Shown: piece by piece, positions 26,664-36,600 of the stretch | Layout of the letters: every line of letters begins with the position of its first letter | How positions within the stretch are numbered: position 1 is the stretch's first letter | NCBI GenBank assembly: GCA_024691105.1 | Contig: JAILNY010000020.1 | Coordinates: 1 to 64,000 of the forward strand | DNA length: 64,000 nucleotides | Direction of reading: 5' to 3' | Source of the DNA: Treponema sp. | Lineage (GTDB): Bacteria; Spirochaetota; Spirochaetia; Treponematales; Treponemataceae | The notes under the pieces: model-generated | Databases searched by the model: none | The model's input: the letters and a program-made list of their open reading frames with translations, nothing else | Told to the model about the DNA's origin: nothing | Translations under genes and position numbers: made by a program

Positions 26664-29063
26664 TTATTTTATTCTGATATTCGTAATTACGCACTGATCG
26701 CCGGTGAGGACAGCGTAAATTTGCGGTGGCATTTCTTTGATGATGGTTTCGCTTCGGATAGAAATACCGCAGTTTTTTGTAAGGACAGTGATTCTATCGC
26801 CTGTCCGGCGAAATTTAACCGTGCAGTCAAAGCCCTTTTTATTCATCTCTTTCCAGTCAGCCCAGCCGGTAAATTCTTCACCGCGATTTATGATAATACT
26901 GTTTTCTGCATAATTATTGTCTTCCCAGTTTTCACCGTCAATTCTGATACATACGTATTCCTTAAAATTCTTTCCACCAGGAATTTTATCATCAGAATAA
27001 AACAGCGTAACAAACGGACAATGCCATATAAGACGCGCTGTCGGAAAACTCTTAGTATGAAAGCTTATTTCCATTCCGTCATCAACCGGAATCGCCTCAG
27101 AAAAAGTTGTACGCCAGCCGTCAACCTGAATGTTTGGAATATCACCTTCAGGGCCCTCGATATAGCTTACCTCCGGCGCAATACGAGGAATATAATTTTC
27201 ATCGATAGATTCATCTGTATGAATAATATTAAGATTAGAAAAAATACAATGCGCACCGGTAAGACAGATGTATGCAAAGCGCGAATTATCCGGCAAAGCA
27301 ATCGTAACAATCGCAGTCTGATATTTACAGTTAATCTTTATAAGCACATGATCGTTCCATTTAACGACCTCGCCGTCAAAATCAATTCCTTCGCTGTAGT
27401 CATCAGACCAGTCTTTTCCGTTCCATGCACTTTCGTTCTTAATAATATTCGCGTGAACTTTTCTAGCCTCTTTTTTCTCTGCCTTACCGTCAAAATCAAT
27501 TCTTGCAAATTCACAGTAATTCATCTCTACAGTCTGTGCATCATTAAAATGCGCACGTCCATCAAGAGAATCAAACACCACCATTTTAAACAAGGCGTCC
27601 TTTGGAACAAACCCTTCCTGAACCTTGCAGCGTATCTTAAATCGTGTAATCTGAGGGGCAACAAAAAGACTTTCTGAAAAATCAGAATCTTTTTCAAAAC
27701 AGCTGAAACGTTCTTTACCAGAAAGATTTACAACCTGAGTATGTTCCTTTAACTGATATTCTGTATCACTGTCAATTAAATGAAGCATTCGTTTTGCAAA
27801 TGCAGGATCAAACTGATAACCCATTCCCTTTACAATCTCTTCGCGCACCTTGTGCTGAGGAATCGGATCGCGATAACTGCGCTTAGAAGTCATAGCGTCA
27901 TAAGCATCTGCAACCGCAATGATTCTTGCAATCTCCGGAATATCATCCCCCTTAAGATGCTCAGGATATCCGTGGCCATCGTAGCGCTCGTGATGATAGT
28001 TTGCCCCGATTGAAAGATACGGTGAACTTACAATACTTGAAAGAATCTGTTTTCCAATTACAGGATGCTTTTTAATTTCTGCAAATTCTTCATCCGTAAG
28101 CTTTCCTTCTTTATTAATGATACTGATCGGAACACCAATTTTTCCTACATCATGTAAAAGACCTGCAAAGTAAACCTGCCAGCAAAACTCTTCGCTCTTT
28201 CCGGAAAGCATTGCAATCTTCTGAGAATATTCAGCAACACGAATAGAATGTCCGTGAGTATATTCATCTTTGGCATCTATTGCATTTGCAAGAGCCGTTG
28301 CAGTCTGTTCGAACATTGCACGAGAGATTCTCTGCTGTTCTTTTAAAAACTCAATATCTCGCTGCTTTGATTTTTCAACCGTTTCATTTAAATCAAGAAG
28401 ACCAAGAATATAAACAGCAATTGCAGTTCCTACACAGGTAATATTCGTAAAAGAAATTCCATAAACAAATATCTGAATCACTGTTGCAAGCAATGGAAGC
28501 ACCGCAAAAATAATAAGTGAACAGCTGATTAACGGCCTGAATCTTTTAAAATATTGAACGATTATCGATATTTCTAAAAGCACAACAATCAGGGGAAATA
28601 AATAACTTAAATAAATTCCTTTTTCACGCTTATAACAATTATACGCGTCAAAGGAATAATAAAAGTTCGTATACTGTGATGCAATAAGAAGAATAATTGC
28701 GCAGATTATAAAAATATTACAGAGCTTCAAACGAAGCGGACATTGTTTTAACCCACCTTCGTTCATGCACAAATCTATCACATATGCATTAAAAATAAAA
28801 AGAATAAAAACAGAAAAAAAGAATACGGCAAAATTACAGATTCTTACCATCCAGAATCCAAGCTCAGAAGTATTGCCGCGGTATATATATGAATATCTGT
28901 CTGAAATCAAAAGAAGCATGGCGGTAAGTTCAAGACAGATTAAAATTATTCGACGTTTTTTTGAAAAAGCTTTTGTGATGTAAACAAAGAAAGAAAGCAT
29001 TCCGCAAATACATGCAAGAACAAGCATTAATTCAAGCTGATTCGCTCTAAGAAACTCAAACAA
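26664..29063 (-). CDS. HD-GYP phosphodiesterase with 7TM front and unusual C-terminal domain
   Basis: A 799-residue protein. Residues 1-225 contain about seven membrane segments. Residues 245-440 are an HD-GYP domain with GLLHDVGKIG, KKHPVIG, HHERYDGHGYP and VADAYDAM, all metal and catalytic motifs intact, so it should hydrolyse cyclic di-GMP. The last 350 residues are a beta-rich region, possibly one or two beta-sandwich domains (WRTTFSEAIPVDDGMEISF, ICLTGAHCIFSNLNI), that I cannot assign. The start is TTG at 29063 with GGAG eight bases upstream. TATAAT at 29089-29084 supplies the promoter. Confidence 0.88.
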   Translation of the reverse strand: MFEFLRANQLELMLVLACICGMLSFFVYITKAFSKKRRIILICLELTAMLLLISDRYSYIYRGNTSELGFWMVRICNFAVFFFSVFILFIFNAYVIDLCMNEGGLKQCPLRLKLCNIFIICAIILLIASQYTNFYYSFDAYNCYKREKGIYLSYLFPLIVVLLEISIIVQYFKRFRPLISCSLIIFAVLPLLATVIQIFVYGISFTNITCVGTAIAVYILGLLDLNETVEKSKQRDIEFLKEQQRISRAMFEQTATALANAIDAKDEYTHGHSIRVAEYSQKIAMLSGKSEEFCWQVYFAGLLHDVGKIGVPISIINKEGKLTDEEFAEIKKHPVIGKQILSSIVSSPYLSIGANYHHERYDGHGYPEHLKGDDIPEIARIIAVADAYDAMTSKRSYRDPIPQHKVREEIVKGMGYQFDPAFAKRMLHLIDSDTEYQLKEHTQVVNLSGKERFSCFEKDSDFSESLFVAPQITRFKIRCKVQEGFVPKDALFKMVVFDSLDGRAHFNDAQTVEMNYCEFARIDFDGKAEKKEARKVHANIIKNESAWNGKDWSDDYSEGIDFDGEVVKWNDHVLIKINCKYQTAIVTIALPDNSRFAYICLTGAHCIFSNLNIIHTDESIDENYIPRIAPEVSYIEGPEGDIPNIQVDGWRTTFSEAIPVDDGMEISFHTKSFPTARLIWHCPFVTLFYSDDKIPGGKNFKEYVCIRIDGENWEDNNYAENSIIINRGEEFTGWADWKEMNKKGFDCTVKFRRTGDRITVLTKNCGISIRSETIIKEMPPQIYAVLTGDQCVITNIRIK

Positions 29064-29083
29064 AATAAATTCTCCGTGCTTTA

Positions 29084-29112
29084 ATTATAGCACGATAGAA
29101 GTATTAAGTCAT
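29084..29112 (-). promoter_or_regulatory. Promoter of the HD-GYP gene
   Basis: On the minus strand ATGACT (29112-29107), 17 bases, and a perfect TATAAT (29089-29084). Confidence 0.6.
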
Positions 29113-29131
29113 ATTTTTTTAGCGTAAAATC

Positions 29132-30007
29132 TTACAAATTGAACAATTTTTTTACATTGTCATCAACAATCAGAGATAATTCTTCAGCGCTTATTCCGCG
29201 GATTTGCGAAATAAAATTATAAGTATTTTCAATTAAAAGTGGAGTATTTTTTTGTCCTCGGAATGGAACCGGCGCAAGATAAGGTGCATCAGTTTCAAGT
29301 AAAATTCTATCCTGTGGAACATAACGCAAAAGCTCTCCCATCTGTTCCATCTTTGATTTTTTTGTATAAGTTACAGCCCCGCCAAATGCAAGATACCAGC
29401 CACGCTCTAAAAAAGCCTTTGCTTCTTCTATGCCGTAGCTGTAGCAGTGAATAATTCCATTGTCATAATCACATTCTTTTATGCATTCAAGAGTTCCTTC
29501 AAACGCATCGCGCGAGTGAACAATTACAGGAAGCTTATACTTTTTTGCAAGCTCAAGCTGCATGCAAAACATTTCTTTCTCGCCATAAAAAAGTTCAGAA
29601 TCAAAATCGCTTTCACACCTTCCGTCAACTCCCGACGGGTTCCAGTGATGGTCAAGACCGCACTCACCTACTGCGCAAAGCTTTTTGTAAAATGAATCAG
29701 GTGAATTTAATGCAGCGGTAATCTGTTTTTCAAGCAGGGCAATCTGGTTTATACGATCTTTGATTGCTTCTGGAGCCGGCCAGATTCCGGCAGAAAAATA
29801 AATAAAGTTTTTGATTTTATTTTGAATATTTACATCGCTGATTGAATTAACCGAATCGAGAATTAAATTCTGGCGCGACAAAAGTTCGTCACAATGCGTG
29901 CCTATATCAAGCGCAAAAAAACAGTCGCGTTTTGAAAGCTCAGATAAAATTACAGGGCGCTGATCTTCGTCCATCAGGTTAAAATGAAAATGCGTATCCG
30001 AAAACAT
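29132..30007 (-). CDS. TatD family metal-dependent hydrolase
   Basis: A 291-residue TIM-barrel nuclease/hydrolase. The start at 30007 gives MFSDTHFHFNLMD, placing the metal ligands of the family (DxHxH) at the usual place. Further ligands are in GECGLDHHW, PVIVHSRDAF, IIHCYSYG and LLETDAPYLAP. TatD proteins are 3'-5' DNA exonucleases or phosphoesterases linked to repair. A TATAAT (30020-30015) ends seven bases before the ATG, so the mRNA is probably leaderless. It is divergent from the hypothetical gene at 30063, with a dyad between. Confidence 0.92.
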   Translation of the reverse strand: MFSDTHFHFNLMDEDQRPVILSELSKRDCFFALDIGTHCDELLSRQNLILDSVNSISDVNIQNKIKNFIYFSAGIWPAPEAIKDRINQIALLEKQITAALNSPDSFYKKLCAVGECGLDHHWNPSGVDGRCESDFDSELFYGEKEMFCMQLELAKKYKLPVIVHSRDAFEGTLECIKECDYDNGIIHCYSYGIEEAKAFLERGWYLAFGGAVTYTKKSKMEQMGELLRYVPQDRILLETDAPYLAPVPFRGQKNTPLLIENTYNFISQIRGISAEELSLIVDDNVKKLFNL

Positions 30008-30027
30008 ATTCCGCATTATAGCAAAAA

Positions 30028-30056
30028 TTGCCAGCACGCGAAAAGTGCTGTATAAT
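30028..30056 (+). promoter_or_regulatory. Leaderless-type promoter with dyad in its spacer
   Basis: TTGCCA (30028-30033), 17 bases, TATAAT (30051-30056), then six bases to the ATG at 30063. The inverted repeat CAGCAC/GTGCTG (30032-30037, 30045-30050) fills the spacer and could be an operator for this gene and the divergent tatD. Confidence 0.6.
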
Positions 30057-30062
30057 TATTTT

Positions 30063-30587
30063 ATGGCAAATAAATTTTCTGACACAATGCTTACGTTTTC
30101 TAAACAGTTTTCCAAATTTAAAAATTCAGGCAGAGAAGAACCAGTAAAAAGCGAGACTCCAAATCAAAAGCTTCAGAAACAAATTGACAATTTTGAATCA
30201 GATCGTAAATCGCGCATCGAACGTCAATATGATTCTTATAAAAATCCAGTAAGTCAGCAGATAGAAGAAGACGAAGAAAATCTTATCAAAGCCTATAATC
30301 TTTTTAAAGGCGCACTTGATCTTAACAGCGCTTCAGGCGACGAGCAAACTCATTTAGAAAGCCTTCGCGTCGCTTCGCCTTTAACACAAAAGTCAGAATA
30401 TATCACAGGAAGTGCCTTCTGTTTTTTGCGTCTCTGGTTTTTAGAAGCTCACGCAGACGCGACTCATGTTCCGGTTGTTGCAAAACACAACGAAAATTAT
30501 TTTATTGAATTTATTCCTAAAGACGAGTATCAGTTTACTTCAATGGAAAAAGAAATCATGCAGATTACAGCGACGTGCGCCCTCTAA
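30063..30587 (+). CDS. Conserved-looking hypothetical protein
   Basis: A 174-residue soluble protein with no family I recognise. The first 90 residues are charged and likely coiled coil (QKLQKQIDNFESDRKSRIERQ, EDEENLIKAYNLF). The rest is more globular (GSAFCFLRLWFLEAHADATH, NENYFIEFIPKDEYQF). The ATG at 30063 lies six bases after TATAAT with no ribosome site, so it is probably leaderless. Its last 23 bases overlap the end of recR on the other strand. Confidence 0.65.
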   Translation: MANKFSDTMLTFSKQFSKFKNSGREEPVKSETPNQKLQKQIDNFESDRKSRIERQYDSYKNPVSQQIEEDEENLIKAYNLFKGALDLNSASGDEQTHLESLRVASPLTQKSEYITGSAFCFLRLWFLEAHADATHVPVVAKHNENYFIEFIPKDEYQFTSMEKEIMQITATCAL

Positions 30588-31155
30588 AACTTCTTGCAAG
30601 CGTAAGCTTATCTGCGTACTCAAGATCTCCTCCAACCGGAAGCCCTGACGCAAGGCGCGTCACTTTAATACCCGCAGCCGCCGCAATCATTCTCTGAAGA
30701 TACAAGGCTGTCGTGTCACCTTCTACCGTTGGATTTGTGGCAATAATAATTTCTGTAACGCTGCCGTCAGAAATCCGCTTAAGCAAAGATGCAATGTTAA
30801 GCTGGTCAGGACCAATTCCATCCAGCGGCGAAATGATCCCGCCAAGAACATGAAAAAGGCCGTTAAACTCATGCGAGCTTTCGATTGTTGCAACGTCCTG
30901 CGGCTGCTCAACAACGCAGATTACAGAACGGTCGCGCATTGTATCAGTACAGATCGGACATGGGTCACTTTCGGTCCAGGTTCCGCAGATTGAACACGGC
31001 TTTATTTTTTCCTGAAGTGAATTAAGCTGCGATGCAAACCGTTTTACGTAAGCAGAATCTGCTTTGAGAATAAAATTTACCAGGCGCCCCGCAGACTTTT
31101 TTCCAATTCCCGGAAGCCTCGAAAAACTTTCTGTTAATTCATCGATTGCGTTCAT
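30565..31155 (-). CDS. recR: Recombination protein RecR
   Basis: A 196-residue repair protein that acts with RecF and RecO to load RecA at gaps. It has a helix-hairpin-helix (FSRLPGIGKKSAGRL), a four-cysteine zinc site (CSICGTWTESDPCPIC) and a Toprim domain (VVEQPQDV, LGGIISPLDG, EIIIATNPTVEGD). The start at 31155 is preceded by GAGG. It is the third gene of dnaX-ebfC-recR, a widely conserved order. Confidence 0.96.
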   Translation of the reverse strand: MNAIDELTESFSRLPGIGKKSAGRLVNFILKADSAYVKRFASQLNSLQEKIKPCSICGTWTESDPCPICTDTMRDRSVICVVEQPQDVATIESSHEFNGLFHVLGGIISPLDGIGPDQLNIASLLKRISDGSVTEIIIATNPTVEGDTTALYLQRMIAAAAGIKVTRLASGLPVGGDLEYADKLTLARSFRGRTSL

Positions 31156-31239
31156 AAATAACCCCACCTCAAAATCGCAAAACGCGGCACAAAAGGCAAA
31201 CGCCGTTTCCACTAAATCGCGACGCTTCCACTTAAAAAA

Positions 31240-31545
31240 TCAAAGTCCCGGGATTCCCATACCGCCAAGCATTGGACCGTATTTTTCTTTTATTGCTTCC
31301 TGAATCTTTGTAAGCGCGTCATGATGAGCGGCAATAATCAAATCCTGCAGCATCTGAACATCGCGCGGATCAACACAAACCGGATCAAGGCGGACAGCAG
31401 TCACTTCAAAGCGGCCGTTTACAGTTACGTTTACAATATTTCCGCCAGAGCTTCCTGTCGCAGTAATTTCTTTTAATTCTTCCTGAACATTCCCAAACTG
31501 TTCTTTTAACTGATTTATATTTTTAAGCATGTCGAATGGATTCAT
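31240..31545 (-). CDS. YbaB/EbfC nucleoid-associated protein
   Basis: A 101-residue protein of the YbaB/EbfC family (MNPFDMLKNINQLKEQ, then TVNGRFEVTAVRLD and DLIIAAHHDALTKIQE). It forms a small tweezer-like dimer that binds DNA. Its ATG overlaps the dnaX stop as TAATG, with GGGAGGA upstream, so translation is coupled to dnaX. Confidence 0.95.
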   Translation of the reverse strand: MNPFDMLKNINQLKEQFGNVQEELKEITATGSSGGNIVNVTVNGRFEVTAVRLDPVCVDPRDVQMLQDLIIAAHHDALTKIQEAIKEKYGPMLGGMGIPGL

Positions 31546-33533
31546 TACTGTCCTCCCACAATAGAACCTTTAAAAGTCTTTGCAATCATATTTACCTGCT
31601 CAGGAATTTCGCGTTTTACCGCGGTCTCTTTGCGCTCAATAAGATTTATTATAAAGAGAATTTTTTCTCCAAGTATATTAGAAATACAGTCCGCAATATC
31701 ACGGCTTTTTGCTTCAAGCTGAGATTTTTGAAACGAAGACTCAATCGAAGTTTCAATACAATTGCCTTTTAAAAACCAGTCCCCAGTCTGCATAAGACCC
31801 GCGCTGATAAACGCATCGTCAATCGACATCGTGGCAATTACCTTTGCCTTAACCGCGTCCATTGACGCACCATCAGCGCCGCCCGCATTTGAAGTGGAAG
31901 CCGCGCCCGCATTACCGCCGGCGTTAAATCCTGCACCTGATGCTTCACCGCCCATTGAACCGCCCGGCGCACTTACATCTACCGGCGCGTTTCCTGAAGT
32001 ATCGCCAGACTCACTCTCCGGCGCATACGCAAACTCATCAGGAGGCAATTCCTGCGGAACGTATTCATCATCTGCTGCCGCTGTTGTTTTAGGCGGCAGG
32101 GCACCGCCATTAAGAAAAGGGTTTTCTTTCTCCTGGTTTGCATTCGAGCCGGAAGGCGGCGCAAACTCCTGTCCGTTATTCTGAAGGGCCGCAAAGGTTG
32201 CCATCTTTGGCGCACCAAAGGCCGGAGAACCCGCTCCCGAAGCTCCGCCCGGAGACTTAAGCTGCATTGCCTGTGCCGGTTCACTCTGGGAAGCCTGCAT
32301 TTGAGCATTTTGACTAGCAGCGCCGGCTCTTGAATAAGAAAGTGCGCCGTTTGCCGATTCAGCGCCTTGCGCACCCTGCAGCGATGCACCCTGTATCAAA
32401 AGCGCATGAGCACTATCAATTGCTTTTTTAACCTCTGCCGGGCTTACATATTCACTAAGCCAGCAAAGCTTACTGAATGCAAGTTCAATCTCGTAGCGAG
32501 GCGAAAGCGAATATCTTATATCGCGATAAAGATTTAAGAAAAGCGAAAGACCGCGTTCAATCTGGATAGAATTCCATCCGGCCAGAACTTTTTTACTATA
32601 GCGCTCGGCTGCCTGACCCAAAAGCGATTCTTTTGTAATTCCACTTTTTATAAGAAGAACACTTCTTAAATAATCTGCGCTGTTTGTAATAAGCTGTTCA
32701 ATCGAAATTCCTGCCTGAAGGAATAAATCAAGTTTTTCTGTCACTCCAACAGGATTTTTGTCGATACAATCGTCAAAAATTTCGTTTAAGCGTTCAGTTC
32801 CGACAAGACCAAGCTTGTCGCGTATTTTTTCGTAAGTAATGTGTCCATCACTGAACGCTGCAACCTGATCAAAGAGAGTATATGCATCGCGCATACTTCC
32901 TGTTGACTCGCGGGCAATCCAGTAAAGCGCCTCGTCCTCAGCAGTAATTCCGATGTCTTTACAAGCTTCAGAAAGCTGTTCCTTGACTTTTTCAATCGGA
33001 ACAAGCCTAAAGTTAAACTGCTGACAGCGGCTTTTTATAGTCGCAGGAACTTTTTGAATTTCCGTTGTCGCAAAAATAAAAATGACATACGGAGGTGGTT
33101 CTTCGATAGTCTTTAAAAGCGCGTTGAATGCACTCGTTGTAAGCATATGAACTTCGTCAATAATATAAATCTTGTAACGGCATGAGTTTGGCGGAAACAT
33201 TACCTCGTCTTTTATCTGACGAATGTCGTTTACACTTGTGTTAGAAGCACCGTCAATTTCGATAACGTCAAGGCTTGAGCCCTTTGTAATTTCCTGACAG
33301 GTTGAACAGGTTCCGCAAGGAGTTGCAGTCGGTCCTGACTGACAGTTTAAGGCTTTTGCAAGAATGCGGGCTGTAGAGGTTTTTCCGCAGCCACGTGGTC
33401 CTGTAAAAAGGTACGCGTGAGCAATTTTGCCTGTTTCAATTGAATTTTTTAAGGTCGCCGCAACAAATTCCTGACCAATAAGAGAATCAAAGGTCTGCGG
33501 GCGGCGTCTGGTTGCTGTTACTTCATATGCCAT
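31545..33533 (-). CDS. dnaX: DNA polymerase III subunit gamma/tau
   Basis: A 662-residue clamp-loader ATPase. The start at 33533 gives MAYEVTATRRRPQTFDSLIG. It has Walker A GPRGCGKTS, a zinc site (CQSG, CGTCSTC), Walker B IYIIDEVHML and sensor 1. Residues about 385-560 are a linker very rich in Ala, Gly, Ser, Pro and Gln, with higher GC than its surroundings. The C-terminal domain resembles tau. I did not find a convincing slippery site for a shorter gamma form. TATATT lies six bases before the ATG with no ribosome site, so the mRNA is probably leaderless. Confidence 0.96.
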   Translation of the reverse strand: MAYEVTATRRRPQTFDSLIGQEFVAATLKNSIETGKIAHAYLFTGPRGCGKTSTARILAKALNCQSGPTATPCGTCSTCQEITKGSSLDVIEIDGASNTSVNDIRQIKDEVMFPPNSCRYKIYIIDEVHMLTTSAFNALLKTIEEPPPYVIFIFATTEIQKVPATIKSRCQQFNFRLVPIEKVKEQLSEACKDIGITAEDEALYWIARESTGSMRDAYTLFDQVAAFSDGHITYEKIRDKLGLVGTERLNEIFDDCIDKNPVGVTEKLDLFLQAGISIEQLITNSADYLRSVLLIKSGITKESLLGQAAERYSKKVLAGWNSIQIERGLSLFLNLYRDIRYSLSPRYEIELAFSKLCWLSEYVSPAEVKKAIDSAHALLIQGASLQGAQGAESANGALSYSRAGAASQNAQMQASQSEPAQAMQLKSPGGASGAGSPAFGAPKMATFAALQNNGQEFAPPSGSNANQEKENPFLNGGALPPKTTAAADDEYVPQELPPDEFAYAPESESGDTSGNAPVDVSAPGGSMGGEASGAGFNAGGNAGAASTSNAGGADGASMDAVKAKVIATMSIDDAFISAGLMQTGDWFLKGNCIETSIESSFQKSQLEAKSRDIADCISNILGEKILFIINLIERKETAVKREIPEQVNMIAKTFKGSIVGGQ

Positions 33534-33539
33534 GAATAT

Positions 33540-33568
33540 AATATAGCGCAAAATCGCCCCTCCCGCAA
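33540..33568 (-). promoter_or_regulatory. Leaderless-type promoter of dnaX
   Basis: On the minus strand TTGCGG (33568-33563), 17 bases, TATATT (33545-33540), then six bases to the dnaX ATG. Confidence 0.6.
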
Positions 33569-33671
33569 GAGAAGAAAATTTGCGCTATTTTATAGGCCGT
33601 GCTATAATATAGTAATATTGCGAGCATATTGAGGTGGGGTTCGTGCTGCAATATCGAAGTGAGTTGAGTTT

Positions 33672-36600
33672 ATGCAAAAAAGTGAACCTAAAGAAAAAGT
33701 CGGGCAGACGTCTAAACATTCTGTTTTCATCGTAAATTTTTCAAAGAAAGATGCGGCAGATCTTATAAAAATTCTTCCGTCTGACTGCAGCACTATCGAA
33801 ATTCTTACCTTAAAAGAAATTCAACCTCAGCTGAAAAAATTCAATCCCTACTCCTCATTCATCATTTTAGATATAAACGACAAAACCGACAAATGCCAGA
33901 AATTCATCACAGAATTAAAGCAAAATCCAGAGACAGCAAACATTGCCGTCATAATTTCAATTGACCGCAGCAACGAAAAACTCGAAGATAAATTTATTGA
34001 CCTTGGAATTACCGATTACATTTTTAAGCCGCACAACCCAAAACGTGTCAAAACCCGCGTAAAAAATATAATCCGCATGCTCGAAGCATCACACTTCTTG
34101 AATGAGCTTGAACATGACGAGCTGACAGGTGTCTACACAAGACAGGCTTTTGTACGCAAGGCAACAGAATATCTGTCTGCAAATCCTGACAAGGTATTTG
34201 GAATTCTCGGTTTTGATTTTGAAAATTTCAAACTTACAAACACTCAGTACGGCGAAGATAAATGTAATGAATTTCTTGCTTATGTAGGACATTCACTTTT
34301 GCAGAACATAGAATCAAACGTTACCGGTCGTTTTGGCGGCGACCAGTTTGTAATCATGTTTGAAAAAACAAAAAAGAACGATGTCCTTTATATCCGCCGG
34401 CTTGCGCGAAAGATTCTTGAATCTGCTCCGATTGAGCATCAGAATGTAAAAATCGGAATTTGTGCTCCAATCAGCAGCGACATGCCGATTGAACGCTACT
34501 GCGACCAGGCATTTCTTGCAATTAAAACAATCAAAGGCGTATACGGTCAGGATATTGTTGAATATAAAGATGAATTTCAAAATCAGCTTCTCGAAGAACA
34601 GCGTATTTCTGACAGTATGGAAGAAGCTCTCGTTAAGCAGCAATTTCAGGTTTACTATCAGCCTAAACACGAAACGATTTCTGGCAAAGTTGCAGGAGCA
34701 GAAGCGCTTGTCCGCTGGATTCATCCGGAATGCGGCTTTATGTCACCGGGACAGTTTATTCCGCTTTTTGAACGCAACGGCTTTATTACAAAGCTTGACA
34801 GTTACATAATAAAGAAAGTCTGCGCTGACATTAAATCATGGCAGAAAAAAGGGCTCCCGGTTGTTCCTATTTCGGTAAACATTTCGCGCCGCGATTATCT
34901 TGAATCCGGCTGGCTTGACAAGCAGCTTGAATACATCGACAAAATGGAAATCGATCATTCACTCATTCATGTAGAAGTAACAGAATCTCTTTATTCTGAA
35001 TACATGGATTTGATTATCGACCAGGTTAAAAAGACCCAGAACCTCGGCTTTTTAATTGAGATGGACGACTTCGGTTCCGGCTATTCTTCGCTGGGTATGA
35101 TTGCAACATTCCCGCTCAACGTAATCAAGCTTGACATAAGTTTTGTCCGTAACATTGACGTAAACGAAATCATAATCGAAAACATCATCAGAATGGCTCA
35201 CAGCATGGGTCTTACGACAATTGCAGAGGGCGCCGAAACCGAGCGGCATTTTAAGGTATTAAAAAGCCTCGGTTGCGATCTTATTCAGGGCTATTGCTTT
35301 TCAAAACCGCTGCCAGTTACAGATTTTGAAAACTATCTTATTTCAAACGATACATCGGCCGTTCGGGGTAAAAAGACTGCTTCAACAAACGTAAAGGACA
35401 AAATCTCTCCGGGTGGACGCGAAAACATTATTAAAGCCGTAAACGAAATTGCCGAAGGTCTTCCTGGCGGATTCTTTTCTTACCACGCTGATGAACGGCG
35501 TGAGATTATTTCAATCAATCAGGAACTTTTACGAATTTACGAATGCGAATCAACCGAAGAGTTCAGGTCATTTGTAAAGAACAGCTTTAATAATATGATT
35601 CATCCCGATGACAGAGAAAAAGCATTTTCTATCATCACAAAAAATACTCAAAGTGATAACCAGATTGGAACATGCGAATACCGCATACAGTGTAAAAACG
35701 GCGATGTAAAATATTTAAAAGTCTATGGCCGTTCTGTGCGAACAGATATTTACGGGCAGGTTGTCTATGCCTTTGCAAATGACATCACTCAGGAAAAAAT
35801 CCGCCGCAAAGAAGAAATGCAGCGCAACGAAGTTATCTCAGGCTTAAGCCGAAGCTACAATTCTATCTTTCTTGTTGACTTTGAAACCGACCAGATTATT
35901 CCTTACGCGTTGAACTCTGACTTTGGCGGCGTAATACGCAACTCGCTTGAAAAAGGCACGAGCTATAATCAGATAAGGATTGAATATGCCGACCGCTATG
36001 TCGCTGCAGAAGACCGCGAGCAGATGAAGAAAATCTCGTCAAAAGAATATATCACGCAGGAATTTAAAAATACTGACTTTTTCAGTTTTACATTCCACAA
36101 GATAAACAATGACAACACCTTTACCCTTATGGAGCTTTCGGTACGCAGACTCGCTGATGAAAAATCTGACGTACGCGCAGTTTTTGCATACAGACCTGTC
36201 TCTGAAAACATGATTCTGAAAGAACAGGAACGAAACAAAGAGCTTGTAGAAATTATTGACATGCAGAAAGAAAACGAAAAAGTCTACAAGGCTTCGTTAA
36301 AAGCGGCAAATGATGCAAAAGATACATTTATCTATAATCTTTCGCACCACATACGTAATCCGATGAACTCTGTAATGGGATTTATAGGAGAGGCATTACG
36401 TTCGGACAATGACCCTTCTGTAATGACTGACATACTTCATAAAATTCAGGAAGAAGGAATTTTCCTCTTGCGCCTTATAAATAACGTAATCAAGCTTTCA
36501 CAGATTGGAAATGACGAGCTTAGAATAATTGAAATTCCAACAGATATTTCGGGAGCTGTAGAAAAAACTGCCGTCTTTGCCGCTCCTCTTGCAAAAGAAA

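Noticed and set aside
26721..27677. 318-codon open frame opposite the HD-GYP gene
   Set aside because: Cys/Ile/Arg-rich antisense shadow of a well-supported gene, with no ribosome site or known domain.
31860..32400. GC-rich stretch in dnaX as a mobile repeat
   Set aside because: It encodes an Ala/Gly/Ser/Pro linker typical of tau and has no similarity to the palindromic element.
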